A DNA stretch of 64,000 nt from Vibrio casei (lineage in GTDB: Bacteria > Pseudomonadota > Gammaproteobacteria > Enterobacterales > Vibrionaceae): positions 1,240,001 through 1,304,000 of the forward strand of contig NZ_AP018680.1 in assembly GCF_002218025.2 (NCBI RefSeq), given 5' to 3'. The notes below the pieces were generated by a model. The model was not told the origin of the DNA. It made no database searches and worked only from the letters and a program-made list of their open reading frames with translations. This document shows, one piece after another, positions 29,092-38,587 of the stretch; position 1 is the stretch's first letter; the number at the start of each line of letters is the position of its first letter. Both the position numbers and the translations under genes were made by a program.

Positions 29092-29799
29092 ATGTTCGAT
29101 ATTATTTATCAAGATGCTAATTTTGTTGTGATCAACAAACATCCTAATGTCAGTGTGCATAAAGATGATGGAGAAACATCATTATTGATAGAGTTAACCA
29201 AAGTACTTAGTGATTCATTATTGAGCGCACAAAAACTCTATTTAGTACATCGTTTGGATAAAATGACATCGGGCCTTTTACTGCTTGCTAAACATCAACA
29301 AGCGGCAAGCGAATTATCGCAATTATTTTCACAACGACTGGTAAGTAAATTTTATTTAGCCATTGGTGTAAAAAAGCCGAAGAAGAAGCAAGGCTTAGTT
29401 TGTGGTGATATGGAACGTTCACGTCGTTCTAGTTGGAAGCTACTTAAATCACTTAATAACCCAGCCAAAACCCAATTTTTTTCGATGGCGGGCGAAGAAG
29501 GCCAACGAGTTTTTTTATGCAAGCCTCATACGGGAAAGACTCACCAAATAAGAGTGGCTTTAAATTCGATTGGCTCATCGATTGTTGGCGATGATATTTA
29601 CACTCCGAGTAGCCTTGCTGACCGCGGTTATCTACATGCTTTTGCTTTGTCTTTTCAATATGCGAATAATGATTTTGAATTTATTTGCGATCCAAATACG
29701 TTTTCTAGTATGGGTGAAAAATGGAGAAGTAAAAGTGTCAAAAAGGCCATTGATTATTGGTCCTCTCCTTTTAGTTTAACGTGGCCAACCATCAAATAA
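29092..29799 (+). CDS. RluA-family pseudouridine synthase (TIGR01621-like)
   Basis: The 235-residue enzyme isomerises uridine to pseudouridine in RNA. The catalytic motif HRLDKMTSGLLLLAK is at 53-67, with Asp56 as the nucleophile, and the second conserved motif PHTGKTHQIRVAL lies near 152. There is no S4 domain and the protein is shorter than RluA, RluC or RluD, which fits the TIGR01621 subgroup of unknown RNA target. The Shine-Dalgarno is weak. It may be co-transcribed with the methyltransferase 25 nt downstream, another RNA-modification-type enzyme. Confidence 0.85.
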   Translation: MFDIIYQDANFVVINKHPNVSVHKDDGETSLLIELTKVLSDSLLSAQKLYLVHRLDKMTSGLLLLAKHQQAASELSQLFSQRLVSKFYLAIGVKKPKKKQGLVCGDMERSRRSSWKLLKSLNNPAKTQFFSMAGEEGQRVFLCKPHTGKTHQIRVALNSIGSSIVGDDIYTPSSLADRGYLHAFALSFQYANNDFEFICDPNTFSSMGEKWRSKSVKKAIDYWSSPFSLTWPTIK

Positions 29800-29824
29800 C
29801 ATTTATTATAAAAGTGATCTCATT

Positions 29825-30763
29825 ATGTTAATCAGTGAACTACCATTATTGTTCCAACACCTTCGAAAAACATTACCTGAATATCAAAGTGAAATGCGTC
29901 GTTTATTTCATGGCCGTGGACAAAAATGGCCTGGTTTAGAGCAGATTACCGTTGATTGGGTTGCTGAAAATTTGATTGTGACGTTATTTAAGCCTGTTGA
30001 TGATGCTTTTTTAGATACGCTTAAACAACAATTGGTGGACTTTTCATATGAAGAGGTCTGGTCTCAAGCTTCTGGTAAAGGTATAGGGCTTCAGCATCGT
30101 TATGAGTATGGCGCTCCATTCGATATTATTACTGGTGATATTGCAGAGGAAGTGATTGGTGTTGAAGACGACTTAAAATACCAACTTGTTTTAGGTAAGA
30201 ACCAGAATATGGGTATTTTTCTCGATATGCGTCATGGACGCCAGTGGATAAAAAAACGTGCCAAAAATAAGAATATATTGAATTTGTTCTCTTATACTTG
30301 TGGGTTTTCTGTTGCTGCGATTGCTGGTGGTGCCAAAAGCGTTGTTAACGTTGATATGGCAAGAGGGGCACTCAGTCGTGGCCGTGATAATCATAGGCTA
30401 AATGATCATGATTTATCAACCGTGACGTTTATGGGGCATGATATTTTCCGTTCTTGGGGGAAAATTACTAAGTTTGGTCCTTATGACTTGATTGTGATTG
30501 ATCCACCTTCTTTCCAAAAGGGAAGTTTTGCCTTAACGAAGGACTATAAAAAAATTCTGCGTCGTTTGCCTAGTTTATTAAGTGAAGGTGGTGAAGTCTT
30601 GGCGTGTGTGAATTCACCAGCGGTTAGTCCAGATTTTTTAACCATTTCTATGAATGAAGAGGCGCCAGAACTTATATTTATCGAACGCTTGGATAACCCC
30701 GAAGAGTTTGCTGATATTGATGAGCAAGCGAGTTTAAAGGCATTAGTATTTGAATTACGTTGA
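29825..30763 (+). CDS. RlmI/RlmK-like SAM-dependent methyltransferase
   Basis: The 312-residue class I methyltransferase resembles the catalytic domain of the 23S rRNA m5C/m7G enzymes RlmI and RlmK(L). The SAM site is seen at GIFLDMRHGRQW and ILNLFSYTCGFSVAA (residues 150-165), the acidic residue at NVDMARGAL, and the catalytic-type motif DPPSFQKGSF near residue 223. The PUA domain of RlmI is absent; instead there are about 100 N-terminal residues. The target is unknown but probably RNA. It lies 25 nt behind a pseudouridine synthase. Confidence 0.82.
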   Translation: MLISELPLLFQHLRKTLPEYQSEMRRLFHGRGQKWPGLEQITVDWVAENLIVTLFKPVDDAFLDTLKQQLVDFSYEEVWSQASGKGIGLQHRYEYGAPFDIITGDIAEEVIGVEDDLKYQLVLGKNQNMGIFLDMRHGRQWIKKRAKNKNILNLFSYTCGFSVAAIAGGAKSVVNVDMARGALSRGRDNHRLNDHDLSTVTFMGHDIFRSWGKITKFGPYDLIVIDPPSFQKGSFALTKDYKKILRRLPSLLSEGGEVLACVNSPAVSPDFLTISMNEEAPELIFIERLDNPEEFADIDEQASLKALVFELR

Positions 30764-30988
30764 TACAAAAAATAATCCGGAGTTGGTTTGTAGTTCGGGA
30801 TCGGTATCGACAAAAATATACTGACCGTAATTTTTGAATGCGTGATTGGGTTAAAACTATTAACTCGATAATTAGAAATGTCGCTGTAATTTACTGATAG
30901 TCATTAATATTTTAATTTTCATTGGAAGTTTTTGTATGTTATATATTTATATACGTTACAGGCTATTCAAATTAAAGGAAGATAAACT

Positions 30989-31198
30989 ATGCCATTAGTA
31001 TCGTGTCCAACATGTGAAAAGCAAATATCTAAAAGGGCGGTATCGTGTCCAGGGTGTGGAGAGCCAGATCCATTTAACCGTCAAGTCATATCAAAACTGT
31101 TTGGTTTTGTGTTTTGGATTGTATTGATTGTGGCCGGCGGTTATGCATTTTGGACGTATGTAGTACCGATGTTGGTAGATTTTACGCATGATATATAA
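30989..31198 (+). CDS. Small zinc-ribbon membrane protein
   Basis: This 69-residue protein has an N-terminal zinc ribbon, C6-P-T-C9 and C20-P-G-C23, followed by a single membrane span (LFGFVFWIVLIVAGGYAFW, residues 38-56) and a short tail. Proteins of this shape are common and uncharacterised; some regulate or chaperone membrane complexes. AAAGGAAG lies 7 nt before the ATG. A strong terminator follows. Confidence 0.8.
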   Translation: MPLVSCPTCEKQISKRAVSCPGCGEPDPFNRQVISKLFGFVFWIVLIVAGGYAFWTYVVPMLVDFTHDI

Positions 31199-31276
31199 AT
31201 ATCAATGATACTAATATCCTGATCGGTCAGTGAGTTCGGTTGATATTTTAAGACTAAATTTTAAATAAGATAAATA

Positions 31277-31320
31277 AAAAAACGGCCTGTTATTTCATAC
31301 TTAACAGGCCGTTTTTTATT
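31277..31320. terminator. Bidirectional terminator
   Basis: A perfect 16-bp inverted repeat (31277-31292 and 31302-31317) includes A- and T-runs at its ends, so it can stop transcription from the plus-strand zinc-ribbon gene and the minus-strand aspS-like gene. Confidence 0.9.
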
Positions 31321-31361
31321 TTGTGATTTTTGATGATAACAGAGTGAATATGAAGTTCTGT

Positions 31362-31745
31362 TTAATCGTCAAATTTTGAGCAAGTCTCTTCATTAATGAA
31401 TTCTTCAACGAGCATCTTTCCTCGCTCACTGCGCACCATTAGATGATAAGTCACGCCTTTGTTTAGAATTGCTCTTACTTCATTATCTTTACAGTAAACA
31501 GTTGTACTGGCATTGACTAACTTTTCAGGCGAAATAGTGCCGGAACTATTATAAATCATGAGAAGGTTAACCATGTGGCCATCGGATTTAGCGCTCATGA
31601 CATTAAGAGGACCAAGTTTGTAGGGTAATCCAGATTCGATAACGCTCGCACGATGGTCGGCCATCATAGCCACTTCATCATGGCTTGCACACCCGAGTAA
31701 GATTGTTGAGGTAATGAATGCCAAAATGGGAGTTTTAAATTTCAT
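31362..31745 (-). CDS. AspS-like type II secretion pilot lipoprotein (GspS-beta family)
   Basis: The 127-residue lipoprotein has a signal sequence ending LLGC, with Cys19 as the lipidation site. The mature part, with GLPYKLGPLNVMSAKSDGHM and NLLMIYN, resembles AspS/GspS-beta, the pilotin that takes the GspD secretin to the outer membrane in Vibrio, as I recall it. Two late Cys residues (YCKDNEVR and ETCSKF) could form the family's disulfide. The ATG at 31745 is preferred over one 66 nt upstream because AGGA lies 5 nt before it. No other secretion genes are in the window. Confidence 0.68.
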   Translation of the reverse strand: MKFKTPILAFITSTILLGCASHDEVAMMADHRASVIESGLPYKLGPLNVMSAKSDGHMVNLLMIYNSSGTISPEKLVNASTTVYCKDNEVRAILNKGVTYHLMVRSERGKMLVEEFINEETCSKFDD

Positions 31746-31752
31746 AAATGTC

Positions 31753-32052
31753 CTATGGAAGAACTTTCTTAAAGGGTTTAACAATAACATTCTCGTATAC
31801 ACCCGCTGCAATATAAGGATCTTGGTCTGCCCAAGCTTTAGCTTCTTCTAAAGAGTTAAATTGTGCAATTACTGTTGAACCTGTGAATCCAGCCTCACCC
31901 GGGTTTTCTGAATCAATTGCTGGCATTGGTCCTGCAACCATTAAACGCCCTTCATCTTGTAGTGCATGTAAACGTGCTAAGTGTTTTTCACGAACGCTCA
32001 TGCGCTTTTCAAGTGAGTTTTCTACATCTTGAGAAAAAATAACGTACCACAT
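31753..32052 (-). CDS. yciI: YciI family protein
   Basis: The 99-residue protein has the YciI dimeric alpha/beta ferredoxin-like fold. Conserved features are [42 protein letters not shown] and the [19 protein letters not shown] end. The conserved Asp and His of the putative active site (H24, D79 region) are present. The biochemical role is unknown. It is 7 nt upstream of the aspS-like gene and probably in its operon. Confidence 0.92.
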   Translation of the reverse strand: MWYVIFSQDVENSLEKRMSVREKHLARLHALQDEGRLMVAGPMPAIDSENPGEAGFTGSTVIAQFNSLEEAKAWADQDPYIAAGVYENVIVKPFKKVLP

Positions 32053-32190
32053 GGTAAATAATCCTTTATGTATGAATCTCTGATAAAAAGTAATATACGC
32101 TGCTGAAAAAACGATGGCTACCTTTTCGCTATAAATGCTTTAAAGGTAACCATATTATGCGTTATAGAGCACACTACATTCTGTAAACGG

Positions 32191-32589
32191 TTAGTTTGAT
32201 TTTACAGGTCTAGGTAGGCCTTCACTGTCGATAGCAACATAGTTAAACGTGGCCTCACATACTTTATTCTTCTCGCCCACGCCATCCATACTAACTGATT
32301 TAACCCAAACTTCTAAAGAAATAGACATTGATGTACGGCCAATTTTGATGCATTCGCCATAACAACAAACAACATCACCGACTTTGACTGGTTGCTTAAA
32401 AGTAATACTTGAAACCGATACCGTGACGACACGGCTATTGGAAATCTCTTTGGCGAGAATCGCTCCCGCTAAATCGAGTTGGGACATGATCCATCCACCA
32501 AAGATATCACCATTAGCATTGGTGTCTGCCGGCATGGCGAGAGTGCGGAGAATCATTGACCCACGAGGGGCTTCAATGTGTGAGCTCAT
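32191..32589 (-). CDS. yciA: Acyl-CoA thioesterase YciA
   Basis: The 132-residue hotdog-fold thioesterase hydrolyses a broad range of acyl-CoAs. The catalytic segment PADTNANGDIFGGWIMSQLDLAGA is visible at residues 19-42, followed by the V-x-V-S-SITFKQPVKVGDVV strand region. It is a cytosolic multimer. It sits between yciB and yciI as in other Vibrionaceae. A terminator for yciB lies just upstream of its start codon. Confidence 0.94.
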   Translation of the reverse strand: MSSHIEAPRGSMILRTLAMPADTNANGDIFGGWIMSQLDLAGAILAKEISNSRVVTVSVSSITFKQPVKVGDVVCCYGECIKIGRTSMSISLEVWVKSVSMDGVGEKNKVCEATFNYVAIDSEGLPRPVKSN

Positions 32590-32603
32590 AAGCTATCCTA
32601 AAT

Positions 32604-32643
32604 AAAAAAATCCATTACTGAAATAAATTATGACAGTAATGGA
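32604..32643 (-). terminator. Terminator of yciB
   Basis: A perfect 10-bp inverted repeat (arms 32611-32620 and 32634-32643) is followed on the minus strand by TTTTTTT. It lies 48 nt beyond the yciB stop and ends just before yciA. Confidence 0.8.
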
Positions 32644-32690
32644 CTCATAATAGAATGTCTCACCAGTTGAATGGCGAGATAATGTTCAAT

Positions 32691-33230
32691 TTATTTTTCT
32701 TTGTTTTCTTTTGGCATGTATTTGTAGATATAAACACCGCTTAAAAGAGTGAATGCAAAAGTGGCAATTAATAAACCAAATACTTTAAAGTTAACCCACA
32801 CATCTAACGGTAGATTGTAAGCCACATAGATATTGATAGCTGCACAAAGAGCAAAGAAAATAACCCATGCAATATTGATACGTTTCCAAACAAATTCAGG
32901 AAGGGTGAGTTCTTTACTTAACATCCCTTTGATGACAGGTTTTCCCATGAAATCAGACACTAATAGCCCAATAGAGAAAAGTGCATAAATGATAGTGACT
33001 TTCCATTTTATGAAATTATCATCATGAAAGAAAAGAGTCATGCCACCAAAAATTGCGACCATCGCAAAGGTGATAATTTGCATTTTCTCAACTTTTTTAT
33101 AAAGGAAATAAGTTACAGTGACTTGGATGGCGGTTGCTACAATTAACGCACCGGTTGCGACATAGATGTCATAGCTTTTATAAAGGAAAAAGAAAATGAC
33201 CAGTGGGATAAAATCAATAATTTGCTTCAT
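32691..33230 (-). CDS. yciB: YciB / intracellular septation protein A
   Basis: The 179-residue inner-membrane protein has five predicted spans. Family markers are the N-terminal [41 protein letters not shown] and [13 protein letters not shown]. YciB interacts with elongation and division proteins in E. coli, and its Shigella homologue IspA is needed for septation. It is placed downstream of trpA, the conserved gammaproteobacterial arrangement reversed here on one strand, and has its own terminator. Confidence 0.95.
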   Translation of the reverse strand: MKQIIDFIPLVIFFFLYKSYDIYVATGALIVATAIQVTVTYFLYKKVEKMQIITFAMVAIFGGMTLFFHDDNFIKWKVTIIYALFSIGLLVSDFMGKPVIKGMLSKELTLPEFVWKRINIAWVIFFALCAAINIYVAYNLPLDVWVNFKVFGLLIATFAFTLLSGVYIYKYMPKENKEK

Positions 33231-33354
33231 GTTGTAGTTTTACCGTTGTTAATGATGGATATCTTCACAAAAAAAAATGGTATTGGGATATCAATAAAAA
33301 GTTAAGTCTAACCATTTAAACCAGAATGAAAACCGTTTAGAGATACTTTGCTAC

Positions 33355-33380
33355 AAAAAAGGGACGATAATCGTCCCTTA
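33355..33380 (-). terminator. Terminator of the trp operon
   Basis: AAGGGACGAT / ATCGTCCCTT forms a stem of about 10 bp followed by TTTTTTG on the minus strand, 24 nt after the trpA stop. Confidence 0.88.
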
Positions 33381-33403
33381 ATATGTAATTCAGCATGAAA
33401 TGC

Positions 33404-34237
33404 CTACTTTTGTGTTGCTTCTTTCATCGCATGTACAAAGTCATGCAATTTTTCTAGCATAACTTCTGGTTGAGATTGATGGTTTTCAATAATCTTGACC
33501 ACGGCTGAGCCAGAAATAGCACCTGCGGCACCAGCGTGAATAGCTTCCGCTACTTGGCTTGGTTCTGAGATTCCAAAACCTAATAATGCCGGTGGAGCAT
33601 TGTATTGATTTAGGCGATCAAGTAAAGCATGAACAGGCATGTTTGCTTTGGTTTCTGCACCCGTTACGCCAGAACGAGAGAGTAAGTAAGTGTATCCACC
33701 ACCTAATCGAGCAACATTACTGAGAGTCTCATTATTGGCAGTTGGCGGTGCGATAAAAATAGGATGAACCCCATGTGCTTTTGCGGATTGGTTAAAAGGT
33801 GTACTTTCTCCTGTAGGGACATCCGCGATAAGTACCGAATCGACCCCTGATTTTTGGCAACGAGCGTAAAAATCATCAATGCCACGAGCAAATACTAAGT
33901 TAGCGTACACCAATAAGCCGATTGGCAACTGTGGGTATTCAGCTCGAATTTGGCTGATCAAATCAAAGCATATATCTGGTGTCGTACCTGAATCTAGTGC
34001 ACGGATGTTGGCGCCTTGAATTGTAGGGCCATCGGCCAGTGGGTCGGAAAAGGGAAGTCCTAACTCTAATGCATCTGCTCCTGCTTTCACTAAGGTGCGC
34101 ATAATATCTAAAGATAGAGTCGGGTTAGGATCGCCAATCGTGACAAAAGGAACGAAGGCGCCTTCACTTTTTGCGTTTAGGTCAGTAAACAGAGTTTCGT
34201 AGCGATTAGCGCCATCTTTTAATTGATTATCCGGCAT
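33404..34237 (-). CDS. trpA: Tryptophan synthase alpha chain
   Basis: The 277-residue TIM-barrel subunit cleaves indole-3-glycerol phosphate to indole and glyceraldehyde 3-phosphate. Motifs seen are [31 protein letters not shown] (with catalytic Glu and Asp) and the phosphate-binding [16 protein letters not shown]. Its start abuts the trpB stop by 1 nt. It is the last trp gene and is followed by the operon terminator. Confidence 0.97.
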   Translation of the reverse strand: MPDNQLKDGANRYETLFTDLNAKSEGAFVPFVTIGDPNPTLSLDIMRTLVKAGADALELGLPFSDPLADGPTIQGANIRALDSGTTPDICFDLISQIRAEYPQLPIGLLVYANLVFARGIDDFYARCQKSGVDSVLIADVPTGESTPFNQSAKAHGVHPIFIAPPTANNETLSNVARLGGGYTYLLSRSGVTGAETKANMPVHALLDRLNQYNAPPALLGFGISEPSQVAEAIHAGAAGAISGSAVVKIIENHQSQPEVMLEKLHDFVHAMKEATQK

Positions 34238-35427
34238 TACAACGCTCCTCTTTCTTCAAGTAACTTATGGACGGTAAAGATGTCTTTATCGCCACGCCCT
34301 GATAGGTTAACCACCAGTAATTGCTCTTTTTCTGGATCGTCATAGGCCATTTTAAGAGCGTAAGCTAAGGCATGTGATGATTCTAAAGCTGGAATAATAC
34401 CTTCATGTGAGGCTAGGTTCTGGAAGGCATCTAAAGCTTCATCGTCCGTAATAGAAACATATTGCGCACGGCCTGTGGCGTTTAGGTGAGCATGTTGCGG
34501 CCCAACTGATGGGAAATCTAAGCCGGCAGATACCGAATAAGACTCCTCAACTTGTCCATGCTTATCTTGCATTAAGGGCGATTTCATTCCGAAGAAAATA
34601 CCTGTTTTACCGTGTTTGAGTGGTGCGCCATGTTGGTCGGTATCAATACCTAGCCCTGCTGGCTCTACGCCAATCAATGCGACCTCTTCATCGGGAATGA
34701 AGTCTGCAAAAATACCGATAGCATTTGAACCACCGCCGACACAAGCAATAATAGAATCAGGGAGACGACCTTCACGAGCCAGAATTTGATTTTTCGTCTC
34801 TTCCCCAATAATACGTTGGAATTCACGTACAATTGTTGGGAATGGGTGAGGGCCTGCAGCAGTACCAAGAAGGTAGTGTGCGTCTTCGTAAGTGGCAGAC
34901 CAGTCACGCAACGCTTCATTACAAGCATCTTTTAAGGTGGCAGAGCCAGAATGTACAGGGATGACTTCTGCGCCCATTAGTTTCATACGGAAGACGTTCG
35001 GGCTTTGACGTTCAACATCTTTTGCCCCCATGTAAACACGGCACTTTAAATCAAGTAGAGCACAAGCAAGTGCGGTTGCAACACCATGTTGGCCAGCGCC
35101 TGTTTCAGCAATGATCTCTTTCTTACCCATACGTTTAGCAAGTAATGCTTGCCCAAGCACTTGGTTGGTTTTGTGTGCGCCACCGTGAAGTAGATCTTCA
35201 CGTTTTAGATACAGTTTCGTTTTTGTACCTTTTGTCATATTACGACAAAGGGTTAAAGCGGTTGGACGACCGGCATATTCTTGCAGTAAACCCATGAATT
35301 CTGCTTGGAACTCAGGATCTTCTTGCGCATCAATGAAGGCTTGTTCTAACTGATCTAGCGCTGGAACTAAAATTTGTGGTACATACTGACCACCATACTC
35401 ACCAAAATAGGCATCTAACTTAGCCAT
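34237..35427 (-). CDS. trpB: Tryptophan synthase beta chain
   Basis: The 396-residue PLP enzyme condenses indole, received through the channel from TrpA, with serine. PLP Lys is in [15 protein letters not shown] near residue 87, the phosphate cup is [10 protein letters not shown] near 230-240, and the allosteric catalytic Glu is in the AETGAGQHG segment. Length and sequence are normal. It lies 70 nt downstream of trpCF and is coupled to trpA. Confidence 0.97.
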   Translation of the reverse strand: MAKLDAYFGEYGGQYVPQILVPALDQLEQAFIDAQEDPEFQAEFMGLLQEYAGRPTALTLCRNMTKGTKTKLYLKREDLLHGGAHKTNQVLGQALLAKRMGKKEIIAETGAGQHGVATALACALLDLKCRVYMGAKDVERQSPNVFRMKLMGAEVIPVHSGSATLKDACNEALRDWSATYEDAHYLLGTAAGPHPFPTIVREFQRIIGEETKNQILAREGRLPDSIIACVGGGSNAIGIFADFIPDEEVALIGVEPAGLGIDTDQHGAPLKHGKTGIFFGMKSPLMQDKHGQVEESYSVSAGLDFPSVGPQHAHLNATGRAQYVSITDDEALDAFQNLASHEGIIPALESSHALAYALKMAYDDPEKEQLLVVNLSGRGDKDIFTVHKLLEERGAL

Positions 35428-35497
35428 AAAATATAATCCTTTTAACTGTCAACGAGCGAGTTATTAACAACTTTTTATCAATAAGTGAATCGGTGAC

Positions 35498-36901
35498 TTA
35501 ATAATTTCTTAATGCAGTAAATGCTGCTTGTAGTTTTTGTGGGTCTTTTTTGCCCGGTTCAATTTCAACGCCAGAGTTGAAATCCAAACCAATACAGCCA
35601 AGTTGACCCGCTTCTTCAACATTATTTGGTGATAAGCCGCCAGCAATCATAATGTTTTTACGGTGGCTGGTTGAAGTGTTGCCAGTCCCGTTGTTTGAAT
35701 ATTCTCCTAATAGTGCCCAATCAAAACTCATTCCAGTTCCTCCTGATTGACTTCCAACTTGCGCATCCAATAAATGTTTATCGACATGCTTTTCAAGTAA
35801 CGAGGGAAGTGTGTCGTTTACGCCATACGCTTTCCAAATTTTGACACTTTTGGGTAGTAAGGTGCGAAGTTTAGTGACATCAGCTTGGCTCTCGGCTCCA
35901 TGCAATTGTACGGCGGCTAATCCTAGTTGATTGGCTGTTTGAGCCACCTCATCCATAGGTTGGTTTTGGAAAACACCAACATAATGAAGAGGAGCACCAC
36001 TCATGATTAAACGTGCACTTTCAATATCAATACGGCGTTTTGAACCTTTCGCGAAAATAAGACCACCATAAACACTACCCGCTTGGTAAACAAGGTTGGC
36101 ATCATCAGGATGGGTAAGGCCACATACTTTATTTTCACCAAGTAATACTCGGCGAACAGCAATTTCAAGGTTATCTTCAGACATTAATGAACTGCCAATT
36201 AAAAATCCATTGGCAAATTTTGATAACTCTTTGACTTGCTGATGATTGTGGATACCTGATTCCGAAATAACAATGGTTCCCTTTGGTAGGCGAGGTGCTA
36301 GTTCTTTCGTACGCTCTAAAGTGATTGATAAGTCGCGTAAATTGCGATTGTTGATTCCAACAATCGGCGCTTTTAAAGCGATAGCGCGTTCTAACTCTTC
36401 TTCGTTACTGACTTCGGTTAAATAACCAAGGTTAAGGCTCGTTGCTACTTCAGCAAGGTGGCGATACTCTTCATCATTTAGAATCGATAACATTAATAAA
36501 ATAGCATCCGCTTGGTAATGGCGAGCGAGATAAATTTGATATTCATCTATCATGAAGTCTTTGCAGAGCACCGGTTGCGTAACATGATTACGGACCTGAG
36601 GTAGAAAGTTATAATTCCCTTGGAAATATTTTTCGTCGGTTAATACTGAAATGGCACTCGCATGCTTGGCATAAACTGACGCAATGTAGTCCAAATCAAA
36701 ATCATCACGGATTAGTCCTTTAGAAGGCGACGCTTTCTTACACTCTAAAATAAACTCAGTTTTTCCCGTATTTAATGCTTGGTAGAAATTGCGATCGCTT
36801 GGCGTTAATTCATTTTTAAAGCTTTCAAGCGGTTGTTGCATTTTTCGCGCTGCAACCCAAATGCGCTTATCGGCAACAATTTTCGCTAGTACAGTTTCCA
36901 C
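35498..36901 (-). CDS. trpCF: Bifunctional indole-3-glycerol-phosphate synthase / phosphoribosylanthranilate isomerase
   Basis: The 467-residue fusion has a TrpC domain (about residues 1-255: FILECKKASPSKG, PVLCKDFMIDEYQ, VGINNRNLRDLSI, VISESGIHN) and a TrpF domain (about 256-467: KVCGLTH, AVQLHGAE, MIAGGLSPNNV, LDFNSGVE). It catalyses two consecutive steps to indole-3-glycerol phosphate. The fusion is usual in gammaproteobacteria. A short Gly/Asn/Thr-rich insertion (NNGTGNTSTSH) is present late in the TrpF half. Confidence 0.96.
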   Translation of the reverse strand: METVLAKIVADKRIWVAARKMQQPLESFKNELTPSDRNFYQALNTGKTEFILECKKASPSKGLIRDDFDLDYIASVYAKHASAISVLTDEKYFQGNYNFLPQVRNHVTQPVLCKDFMIDEYQIYLARHYQADAILLMLSILNDEEYRHLAEVATSLNLGYLTEVSNEEELERAIALKAPIVGINNRNLRDLSITLERTKELAPRLPKGTIVISESGIHNHQQVKELSKFANGFLIGSSLMSEDNLEIAVRRVLLGENKVCGLTHPDDANLVYQAGSVYGGLIFAKGSKRRIDIESARLIMSGAPLHYVGVFQNQPMDEVAQTANQLGLAAVQLHGAESQADVTKLRTLLPKSVKIWKAYGVNDTLPSLLEKHVDKHLLDAQVGSQSGGTGMSFDWALLGEYSNNGTGNTSTSHRKNIMIAGGLSPNNVEEAGQLGCIGLDFNSGVEIEPGKKDPQKLQAAFTALRNY

Positions 36902-36949
36902 GTTTCTCTCCTAAAATTCTTTATAGCTAAAGCTGAGTAAGCACAAGGG

Positions 36950-37948
36950 TTAGCCACGAGCTGCTAACTGAGTCACAAGCTGGTAGGCTTTGCCTGAATT
37001 CATGGCTTCAATGGCTTGTTGGGTATTGGCTTTTAAATCGTCTTGACCAAATAAACGGAGCAGTAATGCAACATTAACCGCCACTGCGGAAACTTGAGCT
37101 TCCGTTCCTTCACCATTAAGTATTTTAGTGATAATGGCACGGTTTTCTTCTGGATCGCCACCTTTAATTGCATCGAGTGGGTGGGTTTTTACCCCAAAAT
37201 CTTCAGGCGTTAATATGTATTCTTTAATTTCACCATTGATAATCTCATTGACCAATGTTGAACCATGGATGGCTACTTCATCTAAACCACTACCATGAAC
37301 AACCGCCGCCCGCTTTAAGCCCATTTTGGCCATTGTTTGGGCAATAGGGTGAACCAATGATTCATCATAGACTCCCATTAATTCGATGGTTGGCCTCGCT
37401 GGATTAATGAGAGGGCCTAGTAAATTAAAAATAGTACGAGTTTTCATGGCTTGTCGCACGGGCATAGCATGGCGAACTCCCCCGTGATACTGCGGGGCAA
37501 ATAGAAAAGCGACGCCAATGTCATCGACGGCTTTTTTGGTGTCTTCAGGGCTCATGGATAAGTTAATACCAAAAGAATCTAGTAAGTCCGATGATCCTGA
37601 TTTGCTGGAAACACCACGGTTGCCGTGTTTGGCTATTTTCACACCGCAAGCTGCGGCTACAAATGCTGCGGTGGTCGAGATATTAATGGTATTTGAACCA
37701 TCGCCACCGGTACCGACGATATCGGCAAAGTCGTAATCAATGCTTGGAAACGGTGAAGCATTGGCAAGAAGTGCTTCAGCTGCACCTGCGATTTCATCTG
37801 GCGTTTCACCTTTAATTTTTAATGCCGTTAGTGCGGCGCCGAGTAAAATAGGGTTCATGTCACCTTTGATAATGCTATCAAATAACTGGTGGCTTTCTGG
37901 TTTGGTTAAGTCTTGCTGTTCGTACAGCTTATCCATGATGTGTTGCAT
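36950..37948 (-). CDS. trpD: Anthranilate phosphoribosyltransferase
   Basis: The 332-residue enzyme transfers phosphoribose from PRPP to anthranilate. The PRPP-binding motif DIVGTGGDGSNTINIS is near residues 77-92, and KHGNRGVSSKSGSSDLLDSFG follows. The ATG at 37948 is chosen over one 66 nt upstream because AAGGAT lies 6 nt before it and homologues begin MQ-I--KLYEQQDLT. As in Vibrio generally, it is separate from trpG, which lies 47 nt upstream. Confidence 0.96.
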   Translation of the reverse strand: MQHIMDKLYEQQDLTKPESHQLFDSIIKGDMNPILLGAALTALKIKGETPDEIAGAAEALLANASPFPSIDYDFADIVGTGGDGSNTINISTTAAFVAAACGVKIAKHGNRGVSSKSGSSDLLDSFGINLSMSPEDTKKAVDDIGVAFLFAPQYHGGVRHAMPVRQAMKTRTIFNLLGPLINPARPTIELMGVYDESLVHPIAQTMAKMGLKRAAVVHGSGLDEVAIHGSTLVNEIINGEIKEYILTPEDFGVKTHPLDAIKGGDPEENRAIITKILNGEGTEAQVSAVAVNVALLLRLFGQDDLKANTQQAIEAMNSGKAYQLVTQLAARG

Positions 37949-37995
37949 ACTATTATCCTTAAATTCTAATTTTTTGGCTTTTGCACTTATTCTGT

Positions 37996-38577
37996 TTATT
38001 TCTCTAACGCCCAATTAATGGTGTTTTCAAGTAAAGTCGCTCCGTATGTGGTCATGATGGATTCAGGATGAAATTGGAATCCGCATACTTTGTGATTTTC
38101 TTCAACAACCGACATGACCAATCCATCGACTTCAGCCGTGATCGTTAATGTATCGCTCACTCTTGTAGCGACTAAAGAGTGGTAACGAGCGATAGCAAAT
38201 GGTGAAGGTAAATGTTGGTAAGTTGGGTGGTTACCATGCACCATCATGGATACTTTCCCATGTATGATTTCCCCGGCTCCAGCTACTTTACCCCCGTACG
38301 CTTCAACAATGGCTTGGTGGCCTAAGCAAATACCAATCATGGGAATGTGGCCTTTCAAGCGTTGAATGAGCTCGGGCATACAACCAGCTTTAGATGGTTC
38401 TCCAGGACCCGGTGACAGTACAACGATCGGGTTTTCGAGTTGACGAACAGCTTTTTCAATTGTTTCTGCTGCAATATGGTTACGATAAATGGTGACGTTA
38501 TGGCCTAAGCTGCGAAATTGATCAACAAGGTTGTAGGTGAAAGAGTCAAAGTTATCGACGAATATAATATTAGCCAT
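37996..38577 (-). CDS. trpG: Anthranilate synthase glutaminase component
   Basis: The 193-residue class I glutamine amidotransferase supplies ammonia to TrpE. The catalytic Cys is in GICLGHQAIVEAYGG and the His/Glu pair in GFQFHPESIMT. The ATG at 38577 (MANIIFVDNFDSFTYN) has AAGGTGA 6 nt upstream. An upstream in-frame ATG would lie within trpE and add 49 unrelated residues. It begins 11 nt after the trpE stop. Confidence 0.96.
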   Translation of the reverse strand: MANIIFVDNFDSFTYNLVDQFRSLGHNVTIYRNHIAAETIEKAVRQLENPIVVLSPGPGEPSKAGCMPELIQRLKGHIPMIGICLGHQAIVEAYGGKVAGAGEIIHGKVSMMVHGNHPTYQHLPSPFAIARYHSLVATRVSDTLTITAEVDGLVMSVVEENHKVCGFQFHPESIMTTYGATLLENTINWALEK

Positions 38578-38587
38578 GATGTTCACC

